The position numbers and the translations under genes were made by a program. This document shows positions 8,167 through 23,071 of a DNA stretch of 64,000 bases, in pieces (within the stretch, counting starts at the first letter, position 1; the number at the start of each line of letters is the position of its first letter). The DNA comes from Rhizobium gallicum bv. gallicum R602sp (GTDB lineage Bacteria > Pseudomonadota > Alphaproteobacteria > Rhizobiales > Rhizobiaceae). Under the pieces are notes generated by a model. The model saw only the letters and a program-made list of their open reading frames with translations, had not been told where the DNA came from and searched no databases. The stretch spans positions 3,481,001 through 3,545,000 of the forward strand of contig NZ_CP006877.1 of assembly GCF_000816845.1 (NCBI RefSeq). Direction: 5' to 3'.

Positions 8167-9177
8167 ATGATTTTAGGCGGGTTCGATATCGTCGTTATTG
8201 CTCTCGTCGTCTTCGTCATCCTTGTGCTTTTTGCAGGCATCAAGACGGTGCCGCAGGGCTATCGCTATACGATCGAGCGCTTCGGCCGCTATACGCGCAC
8301 ACTGGAGCCGGGCCTCAACATCATCACGCCCTTCATCGAGCGCATCGGCGCCCGCATGAATGTGATGGAGCAGGTGCTCGACGTCCCCACTCAGGAAGTC
8401 ATCACCCGGGACAACGCCTCGGTCGCCGCCGATGCTGTCGCCTTCTATCAGGTCCTGAATGCCGCGCAGGCCGCCTATCAGGTCTCCAATCTCGAAAACG
8501 CCGTTCTTAACCTGACGATGACCAATATCCGTTCCGTCATGGGCTCTATGGACCTCGACGAGCTTCTGTCCAACCGCGATGCGATCAATGACCGGCTGCT
8601 GCGGGTTGTCGATGATGCCGTGCAGCCTTGGGGCATCAAGGTCACCCGTATCGAGATCAAGGACATCCGTCCGCCGACCGATCTCGTCGACGCCATGGCG
8701 CGGCAAATGAAGGCCGAGCGTGAGAAGCGTGCCCAGATTCTGGAAGCCGAAGGTTCGCGCAACGCTCAGATCCTTCGCGCCGAAGGTGCCAAGCAATCGG
8801 CGATCCTGGAGGCAGAAGGCCAGCGCGAGGCAGCGTTCCGCGAAGCGGAGGCCCGAGAGCGTCTGGCCGAGGCGGAAGCCAAGGCGACAAAGATGGTCTC
8901 CGAGGCGATCGCCGCCGGCGACGTGCAGGCGATCAACTATTTCGTCGCGCAGAAATATACAGAGGCGCTGTCTGCCATCGGTACGGCCGGGAATTCCAAG
9001 ATTGTCCTGATGCCGATGGAGGCCACATCCATTATCGGCTCGCTGAGCGGTATCGGTGCCATCGCTAAAGAGGTCTTCGGCGACGGCAATAGTCCGCCCT
9101 CGCCCCCGCGGCCGCGCCAAGTGCCGCCGCGCACGACCCCGCCGGTCAATCCCTTCAACCAGGCCCCGGAGCGCTGA
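8167..9177 (+). CDS. SPFH/band 7 (stomatin-like) membrane protein, QmcA type
   Basis: A 336-aa protein with one N-terminal membrane segment (residues 1-25), an SPFH domain (VPQGYRYTIERFGRYTRTLEPGL to IEIKDIRPP), then a long Ala/Glu/Arg heptad region (about 180-260) expected to be coiled coil. The tail is Pro-rich. Such proteins form large oligomeric rings on the inner membrane and are linked to membrane microdomains and protease control. GAAGGAGAAAG precedes ATG 8167; a GTG at 8164 is also possible. It is immediately followed by an NfeD gene, the classic stomatin-NfeD pairing, which supports both calls. Confidence 0.9.
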   Translation: MILGGFDIVVIALVVFVILVLFAGIKTVPQGYRYTIERFGRYTRTLEPGLNIITPFIERIGARMNVMEQVLDVPTQEVITRDNASVAADAVAFYQVLNAAQAAYQVSNLENAVLNLTMTNIRSVMGSMDLDELLSNRDAINDRLLRVVDDAVQPWGIKVTRIEIKDIRPPTDLVDAMARQMKAEREKRAQILEAEGSRNAQILRAEGAKQSAILEAEGQREAAFREAEARERLAEAEAKATKMVSEAIAAGDVQAINYFVAQKYTEALSAIGTAGNSKIVLMPMEATSIIGSLSGIGAIAKEVFGDGNSPPSPPRPRQVPPRTTPPVNPFNQAPER

Positions 9178-9180
9178 CGA

Positions 9181-9636
9181 ATGCTGACACGCGTCGTTGC
9201 CGAACTGGGACCATGGACCTGGTGGATTGTGGGCCTGGCGCTGCTTGCCGCCGAAATGATGGTGCCGGGCTTTTTCCTCGTCTGGATCGGTCTTGCCGCG
9301 CTCGCCGTCGGCGTTCTGTCGCTGCTGCTTTGGAATGCCACCTTCTGGATCTGGGAAACGCAGCTCATCGTTTTTGCCATCCTGGCCGTTGCTGCGACAT
9401 TCCTTGGCCGCCGGCTGACGCTTCGCCATGATGCGACGGACGAACCCTTCCTCAATCAGCGGGGCGCAAGTCTCGTCGGCCGGACGGCAACGCTCTTAGA
9501 ACCGATCGCCGAAGGCCGCGGCCGCATTCGCATCGATGATACGATCTGGCGGGTGACGGGCCCGAACCTCCCCATTGGAACGCAGGTGAAGGTGGTCGCA
9601 AGCAACGGGCGCGACCTGACGGTCGAGCCGCTCTGA
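9181..9636 (+). CDS. NfeD family membrane protein
   Basis: A 151-aa short NfeD protein that starts three bases after the SPFH stop. The N-terminal half has three hydrophobic segments (WWIVGLALLAAEMMVPGFFL, GLAALAVGVLSLLLW and LIVFAILAVAATFLG). The C-terminal half is the OB-fold NfeD domain (NQRGASLVGRTATLLEPI..G.GRIRIDDTIWRV). It lacks the ClpP-like protease domain of long NfeD proteins. It presumably partners the stomatin-like protein just upstream. Its stop directly abuts the stop of the convergent kdsD. Confidence 0.9.
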   Translation: MLTRVVAELGPWTWWIVGLALLAAEMMVPGFFLVWIGLAALAVGVLSLLLWNATFWIWETQLIVFAILAVAATFLGRRLTLRHDATDEPFLNQRGASLVGRTATLLEPIAEGRGRIRIDDTIWRVTGPNLPIGTQVKVVASNGRDLTVEPL

Positions 9637-10629
9637 TCAGGCGACGCCGATCCGCAAGAGATCGTGAAAATGCACCAGGCCGGCCGGCTTGTTATCGTCA
9701 TCGATGACGATCAGTGCGCCGATTTGATACTGCTCCAGCAAGGCCAGCGCGCTTGTCGCAAGCGCCGTCGGCCTGACCGTCTTCGGTGTGCGCGTCATGA
9801 TGTCGTCGACACAAAGCTCGGACAGGTTGCGCGTCAAGTTACGGGCAATGTCACCTTCGGTAACGATGCCGCAAAGCCGCCCGTCCTCGTCTAAAACGCC
9901 GACGCAGCCGAAATGCTTGCGCGACAGCACGTGGATCGCCTCCGGCATCGGTGTCCCCTTCGCCACCAGCGGGACGCGCTCGCCGGTATGCATGACGTCG
10001 CCGACATGCATCAGGCTGGCGCCGAGCTTTCCGCCTGGATGGAAGACATGGAAATCCCGCGCCGTGAAGCCGCGCGCTTCAAGCAGCGCGATCGCGAGCG
10101 CATCCCCGAGGGCGAGCTGCATCAATGTCGATGTCGTTGGCGCAAGGCCGTTCGGGCATGCTTCCTGCTCGTTCGGGATCAGCAGTACGATGTCGGATGC
10201 CGTCGCCAGCGACGAGTGTATGCTGCACGTGAGCGCGACCAGCGGAATGGAAAATCGGCGCGTATAGGCAATGATGCTGCGCAGTTCCGCGCTTTCGCCG
10301 CCCTTGGATATGGCGAGCACAAGATCATCGCTCGCGATCATCCCAAGGTCGCCGTGATTGGCTTCGGCAGCATGAACGAAAAACGCAGGCGTGCCCGTCG
10401 AAGCAAAGGTAGCGGCCAGTTTCGTTCCGATGTGTCCACTTTTGCCGACACCCGTTACGATGACACGACCGCTGATACTGCCGATCGTCTCCACCGCTTG
10501 AGAAAACGGCTCCGACAGACCGTCGCTCAAGGCGCGCTCCAGCGCTTCCAGTCCACGTCTCTCCGTCTCGATCGTGCGTTTGGCGGATTCGAGCACACCG
10601 TTCTCAACAAGTTTGACTGCTTTCCTCAT
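9637..10629 (-). CDS. kdsD: Arabinose-5-phosphate isomerase (KpsF/GutQ family)
   Basis: A 330-aa protein with an N-terminal SIS sugar-isomerase domain (GKSGHIGTKLAATFASTGTP, SKGGESAEL, APTTST) and two C-terminal CBS domains from about residue 205, including GIVTEGDIARNL. The family converts ribulose-5-phosphate to arabinose-5-phosphate, the first step towards Kdo of lipopolysaccharide. Length and architecture fit KdsD exactly. Convergent with nfeD with no gap, and divergent from the beta-barrel gene. GutQ- or KpsF-type paralogues cannot be told apart by sequence reading alone. Confidence 0.9.
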   Translation of the reverse strand: MRKAVKLVENGVLESAKRTIETERRGLEALERALSDGLSEPFSQAVETIGSISGRVIVTGVGKSGHIGTKLAATFASTGTPAFFVHAAEANHGDLGMIASDDLVLAISKGGESAELRSIIAYTRRFSIPLVALTCSIHSSLATASDIVLLIPNEQEACPNGLAPTTSTLMQLALGDALAIALLEARGFTARDFHVFHPGGKLGASLMHVGDVMHTGERVPLVAKGTPMPEAIHVLSRKHFGCVGVLDEDGRLCGIVTEGDIARNLTRNLSELCVDDIMTRTPKTVRPTALATSALALLEQYQIGALIVIDDDNKPAGLVHFHDLLRIGVA

Positions 10630-10774
10630 GGTCCTGCGTTAGCGCTTTTCATTTCAGGTGTCTACCCACATCGCTTTGCAACCTGTGAACAGAGCCTCGC
10701 GGCCGCAACGAATGATTAACCACGAGGCTTTACGTTCGGGTAACGAATTGAAGCATGCCACGCGCGGAATCCGG

Positions 10775-12319
10775 ATGGCCAAGGAAAGAGAGACGAGCAG
10801 TTTGACGCCGCTCTGCGCGGCGCGCTTTGCCGTGTCTTCTTTCGCTTGCTTCGCTTTGTTTCTTCCACCTCACCCGAGTTTTGCTCAGTCCGCGCAAAAC
10901 AGCACCGCCAGCGGCACATCCTACAGCAGTTCGCCGAATGCACAGCAGTTGCCCGACGATGGCGCAGCCGACGGTAGCGACATCGCAAATCCCTCAGCCG
11001 ATGCAATGAGCGGCACACCGCCCAGCTCAAACCAACAAGCCGGAACAACGACGGCAAACGGGGCGGCTGATCAGGACCCGTCCAGCGAGACGACCGGCTC
11101 CATTCTCGATGAGGACATTCGTCGCCTGAATACCCGCGAACCGGCAATCGATGACAGAAGGGCGCCACGCAAGCCGGAGGAATACCTGTCAGATCAGGAG
11201 ACGCCGGGCATCCGCATCGGCACCTTCGTGCTGCGCCCTTCCGTTACCCAGTCGATCAACACCGAAACGACGAAGGACGGAGAGACAAAGGAGACGCGCG
11301 CTTTCCTCCAAACCGACGCCCACGCAACGCTTGCCTCCGACTGGGCGCTCCATCAACTGATCGTCACGAGTGAGGGCACTTGGCAGCGCAATGTCAGCGG
11401 TACCGGCGAAGAGCAGCCCGCCTTCGACATCGACGGGGACCTTCGCCTCGACCTGCCGGACGACACGGTCGCTCATATCAAGGGCGGATACCGGTTTTAT
11501 CGGGAAGATACCGACGATCCTGACGCAATCGCCGATGCCGAGCAGCAGTCGAATGTACAGGAGTTCTCAGCAGGCGCATCCGTCGAGCGCGATTTCGGTA
11601 TCCTGCGCGGTACCGCGGCACTCGATCTGACCCGGACCATCTACTCCGACGCCGTGCTTTCGAACGGCACGAGGATCTCGCTCAGCGACCGCGACCAGAC
11701 GTCCGGCACATTTCGGACCCGTGTCGGCTATGAGCTTTCGCCGGCCCTCATTCCCTTCGTCGAGGCCTCGGTCGGTAAGACTGTCTACGACGAAAGTCGG
11801 GATTCGGCGGGTTTTGCGCGCTCCGGCAACAGCTACGGCGCCAAAGCTGGCGTCGAGGTCGATCTGGGAGAAAAGTTGAAGGGTGAAGTCGGTCTCGGCT
11901 ACGAAACCGCAACCTTTGACGATAGCCGCCTCGATTCGATCGATACCGCAACCGTCGATGCAAACCTCCTCTGGTCGCCGCTGCGTGGAACCGACGTTCT
12001 TTTTGATCTATCGACCAGCATCCAACCCTCAACGACAGCTGGTCAGAGCGGCTATATCTCGCACGTACTGACAACGGCGGTCACGCATCAGCTGCGCGAC
12101 AATCTCCAGGCAACGGTGCTGGGTGGGGTGACCTTGCGGGACTATCCGTCCGGCGGCAGCAGCGACGAGACGGTCTATACGGCGAGCGGCGGGCTCACCT
12201 GGAACATCAACCGCTATCTCGATTTCACCACCACGCTGGGATACGAGCTGACGACGCGCGATGTGGGCGCCGACTCGCAGCAATGGCGAGCCGGCGTCGG
12301 TCTCAAGCTGAAACGCTAG
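10775..12319 (+). CDS. Outer-membrane beta-barrel protein
   Basis: About 514 aa. An N-terminal hydrophobic stretch (FAVSSFACFALFLPPHPSFA) acts as signal peptide. A Ser/Ala/Gly-rich low-complexity region of about 90 residues follows, then a conserved GIRIGTFVLRPSVTQSIN start of a region rich in alternating beta strands, ending GVGLKLKR. The pattern fits the BBP2-type putative beta-barrel family of alphaproteobacteria. Function is unknown; an exopolysaccharide or envelope role is conceivable because galU follows, convergent with a two-base gap. The start is uncertain: ATGs at 10712 and 10775 are both possible and neither has a strong ribosome site. Confidence 0.7.
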   Translation: MAKERETSSLTPLCAARFAVSSFACFALFLPPHPSFAQSAQNSTASGTSYSSSPNAQQLPDDGAADGSDIANPSADAMSGTPPSSNQQAGTTTANGAADQDPSSETTGSILDEDIRRLNTREPAIDDRRAPRKPEEYLSDQETPGIRIGTFVLRPSVTQSINTETTKDGETKETRAFLQTDAHATLASDWALHQLIVTSEGTWQRNVSGTGEEQPAFDIDGDLRLDLPDDTVAHIKGGYRFYREDTDDPDAIADAEQQSNVQEFSAGASVERDFGILRGTAALDLTRTIYSDAVLSNGTRISLSDRDQTSGTFRTRVGYELSPALIPFVEASVGKTVYDESRDSAGFARSGNSYGAKAGVEVDLGEKLKGEVGLGYETATFDDSRLDSIDTATVDANLLWSPLRGTDVLFDLSTSIQPSTTAGQSGYISHVLTTAVTHQLRDNLQATVLGGVTLRDYPSGGSSDETVYTASGGLTWNINRYLDFTTTLGYELTTRDVGADSQQWRAGVGLKLKR

Positions 12320-12321
12320 GC

Positions 12322-13209
12322 TCAAAGGCCTTTCAGCAATGCCTTGAAACCGTCTTCGACGGTCGGGCGGATATCTGCACGTTCGAGTGCGAAGGCAACA
12401 TTGGCAAGGATGAAGCCATCCTTCGCGCCGCAGTCATAGGTCGTGCCGCGGAAGTGGTAGCCTGCAAAATCCTGTTCCTTGAGCAGCTTCAACATGCCGT
12501 CGGTCAGCTGGATTTCGTTGCCGGCGCCGCGCTCCTGCGTCTCGAGGATCTTGAATATCTCCGGCTGCAGGATGTAGCGGCCGTTGATGAAGAAGTTGGA
12601 AGGTGCCGTCCCCTTGGCCGGCTTCTCGACCATGCCGGTGATGCGGAAGCCCTCGCCGACCGGTTCGCCGGCTCCCACGATGCCATATTTATGCGCTTGC
12701 TCGGGAGCACATTCCTCGACGGCGATGATGTTGCCGCCGCTCTGGGCATAGAGATCGATCATGCCCTTCATGCAGCCCTTGCCTTCGTTTTTCATGATCA
12801 TGTCCGGCAGCAGCAGCGCGAAAGGTTCGTCGCCGACGATCTCACGGGCGCACCATACGGCGTGGCCGAGGCCGAGTGGCTCCTGCTGGCGGGTGAAGCT
12901 GACCGTTCCTGCTTTCGGAAGCTGATTGGCGAGCAGCGTCATTTCGGCCTGCTTGCTGCGTTCGCGCAGCGTCTGCTCGAGCTCGAAATGAATGTCGAAA
13001 TAGTCTTCGATAATGTGCTTGTTGCGGCCGGTCACGAACACGAAGTGTTCAATGCCGGCTTCGAGCGCCTCGTCGATCACATACTGAATGATCGGTTTAT
13101 CGACGACAGTCAGCATTTCCTTCGGAACGGCTTTGGTGGCCGGGAGGAAGCGTGTCCCCAAACCTGCAACCGGGAATACCGCTTTACGAACTTTTTTCTG
13201 CTGTCCCAC
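12322..13209 (-). CDS. galU: UTP-glucose-1-phosphate uridylyltransferase
   Basis: A 295-aa enzyme making UDP-glucose from glucose-1-phosphate and UTP, the precursor of exopolysaccharide, LPS and cyclic glucan. It shows [23 protein letters not shown] at the nucleotide site, [23 protein letters not shown] and VEKP. The start is GTG at 13209, preceded on the minus strand by AGGAGGT at a good distance; no nearby ATG has such a site. It is divergent from the transglycosylase gene across 203 bases. Confidence 0.94.
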   Translation of the reverse strand: MGQQKKVRKAVFPVAGLGTRFLPATKAVPKEMLTVVDKPIIQYVIDEALEAGIEHFVFVTGRNKHIIEDYFDIHFELEQTLRERSKQAEMTLLANQLPKAGTVSFTRQQEPLGLGHAVWCAREIVGDEPFALLLPDMIMKNEGKGCMKGMIDLYAQSGGNIIAVEECAPEQAHKYGIVGAGEPVGEGFRITGMVEKPAKGTAPSNFFINGRYILQPEIFKILETQERGAGNEIQLTDGMLKLLKEQDFAGYHFRGTTYDCGAKDGFILANVAFALERADIRPTVEDGFKALLKGL

Positions 13210-13412
13210 TTAGACCTCCTAGGGGGGCTGGATCGCTTTTACACTCAAGCTATTTAGGGTGAACTAGATTAGAATCGCTACCGTTTTGCAAAGGATGACG
13301 GGAGAAGCCGGTCATGGTAAAGAATTTGTTGACTCCGTTCCGGTAGTGTCGGGTTTGGCCGGAAACTGCAACTCCGCCGCACGTGCAACGAAGATGACGG
13401 ATACGACTGCCG

Positions 13413-14636
13413 ATGACCCAGAACCGCAAATACTCCCTTCGTGGTCTTGCTCTCGCCCTCATGGTGACCGCTTCCGCAGGTCTGGCTCCCGATAGCGCGG
13501 CGGCCGACCAGCGGTTCCAGAAGTGGATCGCGGACTTTTATCAAACTGCCGCGCAAAATGGCATCAGCAAGGCAACCTATCGGAAAGCTTTCGCAGGCGT
13601 GACCGAACCGGACCCGACAGTCCTTGAAAAGGCGACCTTTCAGCCGGAATTCACGACCAAGATTTGGGACTATGTGGACTCCCGCGTGAACCCCTACACA
13701 GCCGAGATCGGCCGCAAAATGGCCACAAAGCATGCCTCGACCCTGACGGCAATCGAACGGCATTTCGGCGTCGACAAGAACATCATACTGGCGATCTGGT
13801 CGATGGAATCGAACTACGGCGCAGTCCTCACAAAGGACGACCGGCTGCACTATGTGCCACGTGCGCTTGCAACCCTTGCCTACGCGGACGACCGCCGCTC
13901 CAAATTTGCCAAGAAGCAGCTCGTCGCTGCGCTGAAGATCCTGCAGAACGGTGATATCTCTGCCGATGGCATGACGGGATCGTGGGCGGGCGCCATGGGC
14001 CATACGCAGTTCATTCCGACAAGCTATCTGCTTTATGCCGTCGATGCCGACCGCAATGGTCATCGCGACATCTGGAATTCCGTGCCGGATGCACTTGCGA
14101 CCTCCGCCAACCTTCTCGCAAAGAACGGCTGGGACACCGGCAGGACCTGGGGCTACGAAGTCTCGGTTCCAGCGAGCCTGGCAAAGCAGGTAGGCAAGAC
14201 ACATACGATCGCGCAATGGGCAGCGATGGGCGTCACCCGCCCCAACGGCAAGGGTTTTCGAGACGGCTCAACAAGGGCGGTGCTGAAGATGCCGGCTGGC
14301 GCCGGCGGTCCCGGCTTCCTGATGACCGCGAACTTTTTCACGATCAAGAAATACAACGCTTCCGACAGCTATGCGCTTGCCGTTGGCCTGCTTGCCGATG
14401 AAATTGCCGGTTATGGTGGCATGAAACAGCGCTGGCCGCGCCCGGAGGGCACGCTCGACATGAAGGAAAAATTCGAGCTGCAAAATCGCTTGAAGACGCT
14501 CGGCTATTACAACGGCGAGGTCGACGGCAATTTCGGTTCAGGTTCGAAAGCCGCAATTTCGGCGGTTCAAGAACGCCTCGGCATGCAGGCCGATGGCAAA
14601 CCCTCGCTCCCGCTCCTGAATGCGCTCCGGCGCTAG
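13413..14636 (+). CDS. Lytic murein transglycosylase, MltB-like, with peptidoglycan-binding domain
   Basis: A 407-aa exported protein. Residues 1-31 form a signal peptide (LALALMVTASAGLAPDSAAA). The SLT type-2 catalytic domain has SMESNYG with the catalytic Glu near residue 131, then RALATLAY and MGHTQFIPTSY. The last 60 residues form a peptidoglycan-binding type-1 domain (LQNRLKTLGYYNGEVDGNFGSGSKAAISAVQ). No lipobox cysteine is present, so it is soluble rather than a lipoprotein like E. coli MltB. It would cleave glycan strands to 1,6-anhydromuropeptides in the periplasm. A TTGACT hexamer at 13331-13336 may be part of its promoter. Confidence 0.9.
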   Translation: MTQNRKYSLRGLALALMVTASAGLAPDSAAADQRFQKWIADFYQTAAQNGISKATYRKAFAGVTEPDPTVLEKATFQPEFTTKIWDYVDSRVNPYTAEIGRKMATKHASTLTAIERHFGVDKNIILAIWSMESNYGAVLTKDDRLHYVPRALATLAYADDRRSKFAKKQLVAALKILQNGDISADGMTGSWAGAMGHTQFIPTSYLLYAVDADRNGHRDIWNSVPDALATSANLLAKNGWDTGRTWGYEVSVPASLAKQVGKTHTIAQWAAMGVTRPNGKGFRDGSTRAVLKMPAGAGGPGFLMTANFFTIKKYNASDSYALAVGLLADEIAGYGGMKQRWPRPEGTLDMKEKFELQNRLKTLGYYNGEVDGNFGSGSKAAISAVQERLGMQADGKPSLPLLNALRR

Positions 14637-14718
14637 ACAGGAGAAATCCACGACATAGCTTTCATGGAGAGTGGACGTGTGTGTCCCCTCCATGCGAAAA
14701 TGTCGCGAGATGTGGGGC

Positions 14719-15936
14719 ATGGCGATGCGTAGATCGGGTAACAGGCTGAAACTGGGCTGGAGGACGCTGCTTTCCGCCGCTCTGATGCTTTCCTTCGGCA
14801 TCACCGCGCCCGTTGATTTTGCCGACGCGCAGGAGCGCTATTACTACCGCCGCTCGATCTTCGATTTCTTCACCGGCCGCCGCTACATCAACGAAGATTA
14901 TGCGCCGCCGCCCGAGGTTCGACGCCCGCCGCAGCGTCAGCGCAAACGGCCCCCGCTCGCGCCCAAACCCCCAACCGTCGCCACTGCGCGGCCTGTAGCG
15001 CCCGTCCTCCAGGAGCCGGTGGTCCAGAAACTCGAGAATGCCCAAAAGATCCTGATCGTCGGCGATTTTCTCGCAAGCGGCCTGGGCGATGGCATGACGG
15101 AAGCATTCAAGACTTCGCCCGGCGTGATCGTAGAGGCCCGAGGCAACGTCTCTTCGGGCCTGGTGCGCGACGATTATTACGACTGGCCCGAACAGCTCCT
15201 GAAGATAATGGACGAACTGAAGCCGGCGATGGTCGTCGTCATGATCGGCGCCAACGACCGGCAGCAGATGGTCATCGGCGGCGCCAAGGAGAAGTTCCGC
15301 ACCGACGCCTGGTATGGCGAGTATCAGAAGCGTGTGCTGAACTTCGGCAAGGAAATAACGAACCGCAAGATACCATTGCTTTGGGTCGGACTCCCTGCTT
15401 TCGAATCGCCCTCGATGACGGCCGACGCCGTTCAGATGAACCAGCTCTATCGCAAGCAGGTGGAAAGTATCGGCGGGGAATTCGTCGACATCTGGGATGG
15501 CTTCGTGGACGAGAACGGACAGTTCGTCGTTACCGGTTCCGACATCAACGGTCAGCAGGTGCGCCTGCGCACCTCGGACGGCATCAATCTGACACAGGCC
15601 GGACGCCGCAAGGTCGCTTTCTATGTTGAAAAGCCGGCCCGCCGCCTTCTCGGCGCGCAGGCAAGTCCCGATCTTGTGCGCCTCGACACCAGCAACCTGC
15701 CCCATCTCGGTCTGCCATCGGACCCTGTCGCGCATACGCAGCCGATCAGTCTTTCAGACCCCAACCTCGATGGAGGAGTTGAGCTTCTCGGCGGCAGGCA
15801 GCCTCCGGCCACTTTGGCGAACTCGCCACGCGACAAGCTCGTGCAGGAGGGCAAGATGGACCCGGCGCCTCTAGGACGCGTGGACGACTACAGTCTTCCC
15901 GCCCCGAAAGAGCCAAAGCAGGTCTCGACCAAATAA
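14719..15936 (+). CDS. DUF459 SGNH-hydrolase-like exported protein, probably non-catalytic
   Basis: About 405 aa with an N-terminal hydrophobic signal or anchor (WRTLLSAALMLSFGITA), a Pro/Arg-rich linker (about 60-95), and a DUF459 SGNH-fold domain (KILIVGDFLASGL, VVMIGANDRQ, TSDGINLTQAG). Block III keeps Gly-Ala-Asn. The block I GDS serine is Phe (codon TTT), and the block V DGIH histidine is Asn (codon AAT). The canonical Ser-His pair is therefore absent and the protein is likely a binding or scaffolding relative of GDSL esterases. The start is uncertain: in-frame starts exist at 14671, 14719 and 14725. It lies downstream of the transglycosylase and may be co-transcribed with it. Confidence 0.75.
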   Translation: MAMRRSGNRLKLGWRTLLSAALMLSFGITAPVDFADAQERYYYRRSIFDFFTGRRYINEDYAPPPEVRRPPQRQRKRPPLAPKPPTVATARPVAPVLQEPVVQKLENAQKILIVGDFLASGLGDGMTEAFKTSPGVIVEARGNVSSGLVRDDYYDWPEQLLKIMDELKPAMVVVMIGANDRQQMVIGGAKEKFRTDAWYGEYQKRVLNFGKEITNRKIPLLWVGLPAFESPSMTADAVQMNQLYRKQVESIGGEFVDIWDGFVDENGQFVVTGSDINGQQVRLRTSDGINLTQAGRRKVAFYVEKPARRLLGAQASPDLVRLDTSNLPHLGLPSDPVAHTQPISLSDPNLDGGVELLGGRQPPATLANSPRDKLVQEGKMDPAPLGRVDDYSLPAPKEPKQVSTK

Positions 15937-16113
15937 GCTTCAGTTCTTTGCCCGAGCGACCGTGCGCATGGAGATTAAATTTTCGTGACGCTCGCTTTCG
16001 AACTCGAAGCCGCCTTCGAAGCCCTTGGACAGATGCCCTACAGACTGATCAATAGACCGGCCGCCCGCATATCTTGCGAGCAGCGCGTTCTGTTCGGCTT
16101 TAAGCGAGAGCAA

Positions 16114-17568
<1,455 letters not shown>

Positions 17569-17587
17569 ATTTTCGTCCCTCATCATC

Positions 17588-17761
17588 TTAAAGCCCAAGA
17601 CCCGAAGGTCCCCAGTACCAGTAGGCCAGTCCCATGACTGCGCCCAGGGCTACGAATTCCGTTTCAAGGCCGCCGCCGGCAAAAGAAGTTCCGGCGGAAA
17701 CTGCGGCGGCGAGGCACAGAGAGATGAAGGAATGAAGCAGCGAAAACCGATTTTTCATCAT
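17588..17761 (-). CDS. Small hydrophobic protein between gltB and gltD
   Basis: A 57-aa reading frame on the operon strand, filling the gap between gltB and gltD. The N-terminal half is a probable signal or membrane segment (LHSFISLCLAAAVSAGTSFA), and the C-terminal half has a second hydrophobic stretch (FVALGAVMGLAYWYWG) ending GPSGLGL. Tandem ATGs at 17761 and 17758 follow GGAAAG at a suitable distance. Third codon positions are GC-rich like the neighbours. I do not recognise a family. It ends 19 bases before the gltD ATG, so it is very likely translated in the operon if real. Confidence 0.6.
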   Translation of the reverse strand: MMKNRFSLLHSFISLCLAAAVSAGTSFAGGGLETEFVALGAVMGLAYWYWGPSGLGL

Positions 17762-17825
17762 CGTTCTTTCCAGCATCCTCCATGCCGCTCGTCAGGGCAG
17801 TGGCCGATCTAGCGATTTAGAGCAC

Positions 17826-22547
<4,722 letters not shown>

Positions 22548-23071
22548 CTTTCCCTCCTGTCAAAGCCCGCGAGCGGGCGTCTCTTTGTCGCGCGCCGTCC
22601 CTTGATACGGGGTTCGGCGCGTGACAGCGCTGTTGCATTATCGAAGATCCGGTCGCGTTGGCCCGCCAAAAGCGAGCCGCCGCGCTCCGCGCCTGCCAGT
22701 CGCCGCAGCGCTGCCAAGGCTGCGCTTAAGGGGACTATAGCGTGAAACCCTGCAAAGGTCAGGGCTTTCGGCGCCTCTTCGGCCGCAAAGGCCAAAATAG
22801 GACAGCAACACTGTCCTAATTCATCAGTTCTATGCCAGAAACCTATGCGCTCCGCAAGAGCGCGCAATTAAAAAATCGTCGATTTGCGACGGAAGATTGC
22901 CAAACTGACGAAAATGACGAAATTAAATTACACGGCGCCGCACTATTTTGTTTATTGATTGCGGAATTCAATTTTTGTGATGCATTGCGACTGAGATGTT
23001 TGATCGCGTGAAGCTTTGGCGTAATGTCCCTGCCGATCTTGCCAACCCCACATTTCCTAACGGTTCTTCCC
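22548..23071. promoter_or_regulatory. Divergent intergenic region upstream of gltB and the aldolase gene
   Basis: There is no convincing gene in these 524 bases. The half nearer gltB is GC-rich; the half nearer the aldolase gene (22861-23010) is AT-rich. A perfect 8-bp inverted repeat with a five-base spacer (TAGGACAG-N5-CTGTCCTA) lies at 22798-22818, about 250 bases upstream of gltB, and looks like a dimeric regulator site. No sigma-54 -24/-12 pair was recognised. Promoter positions are not assigned. Confidence 0.45.
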
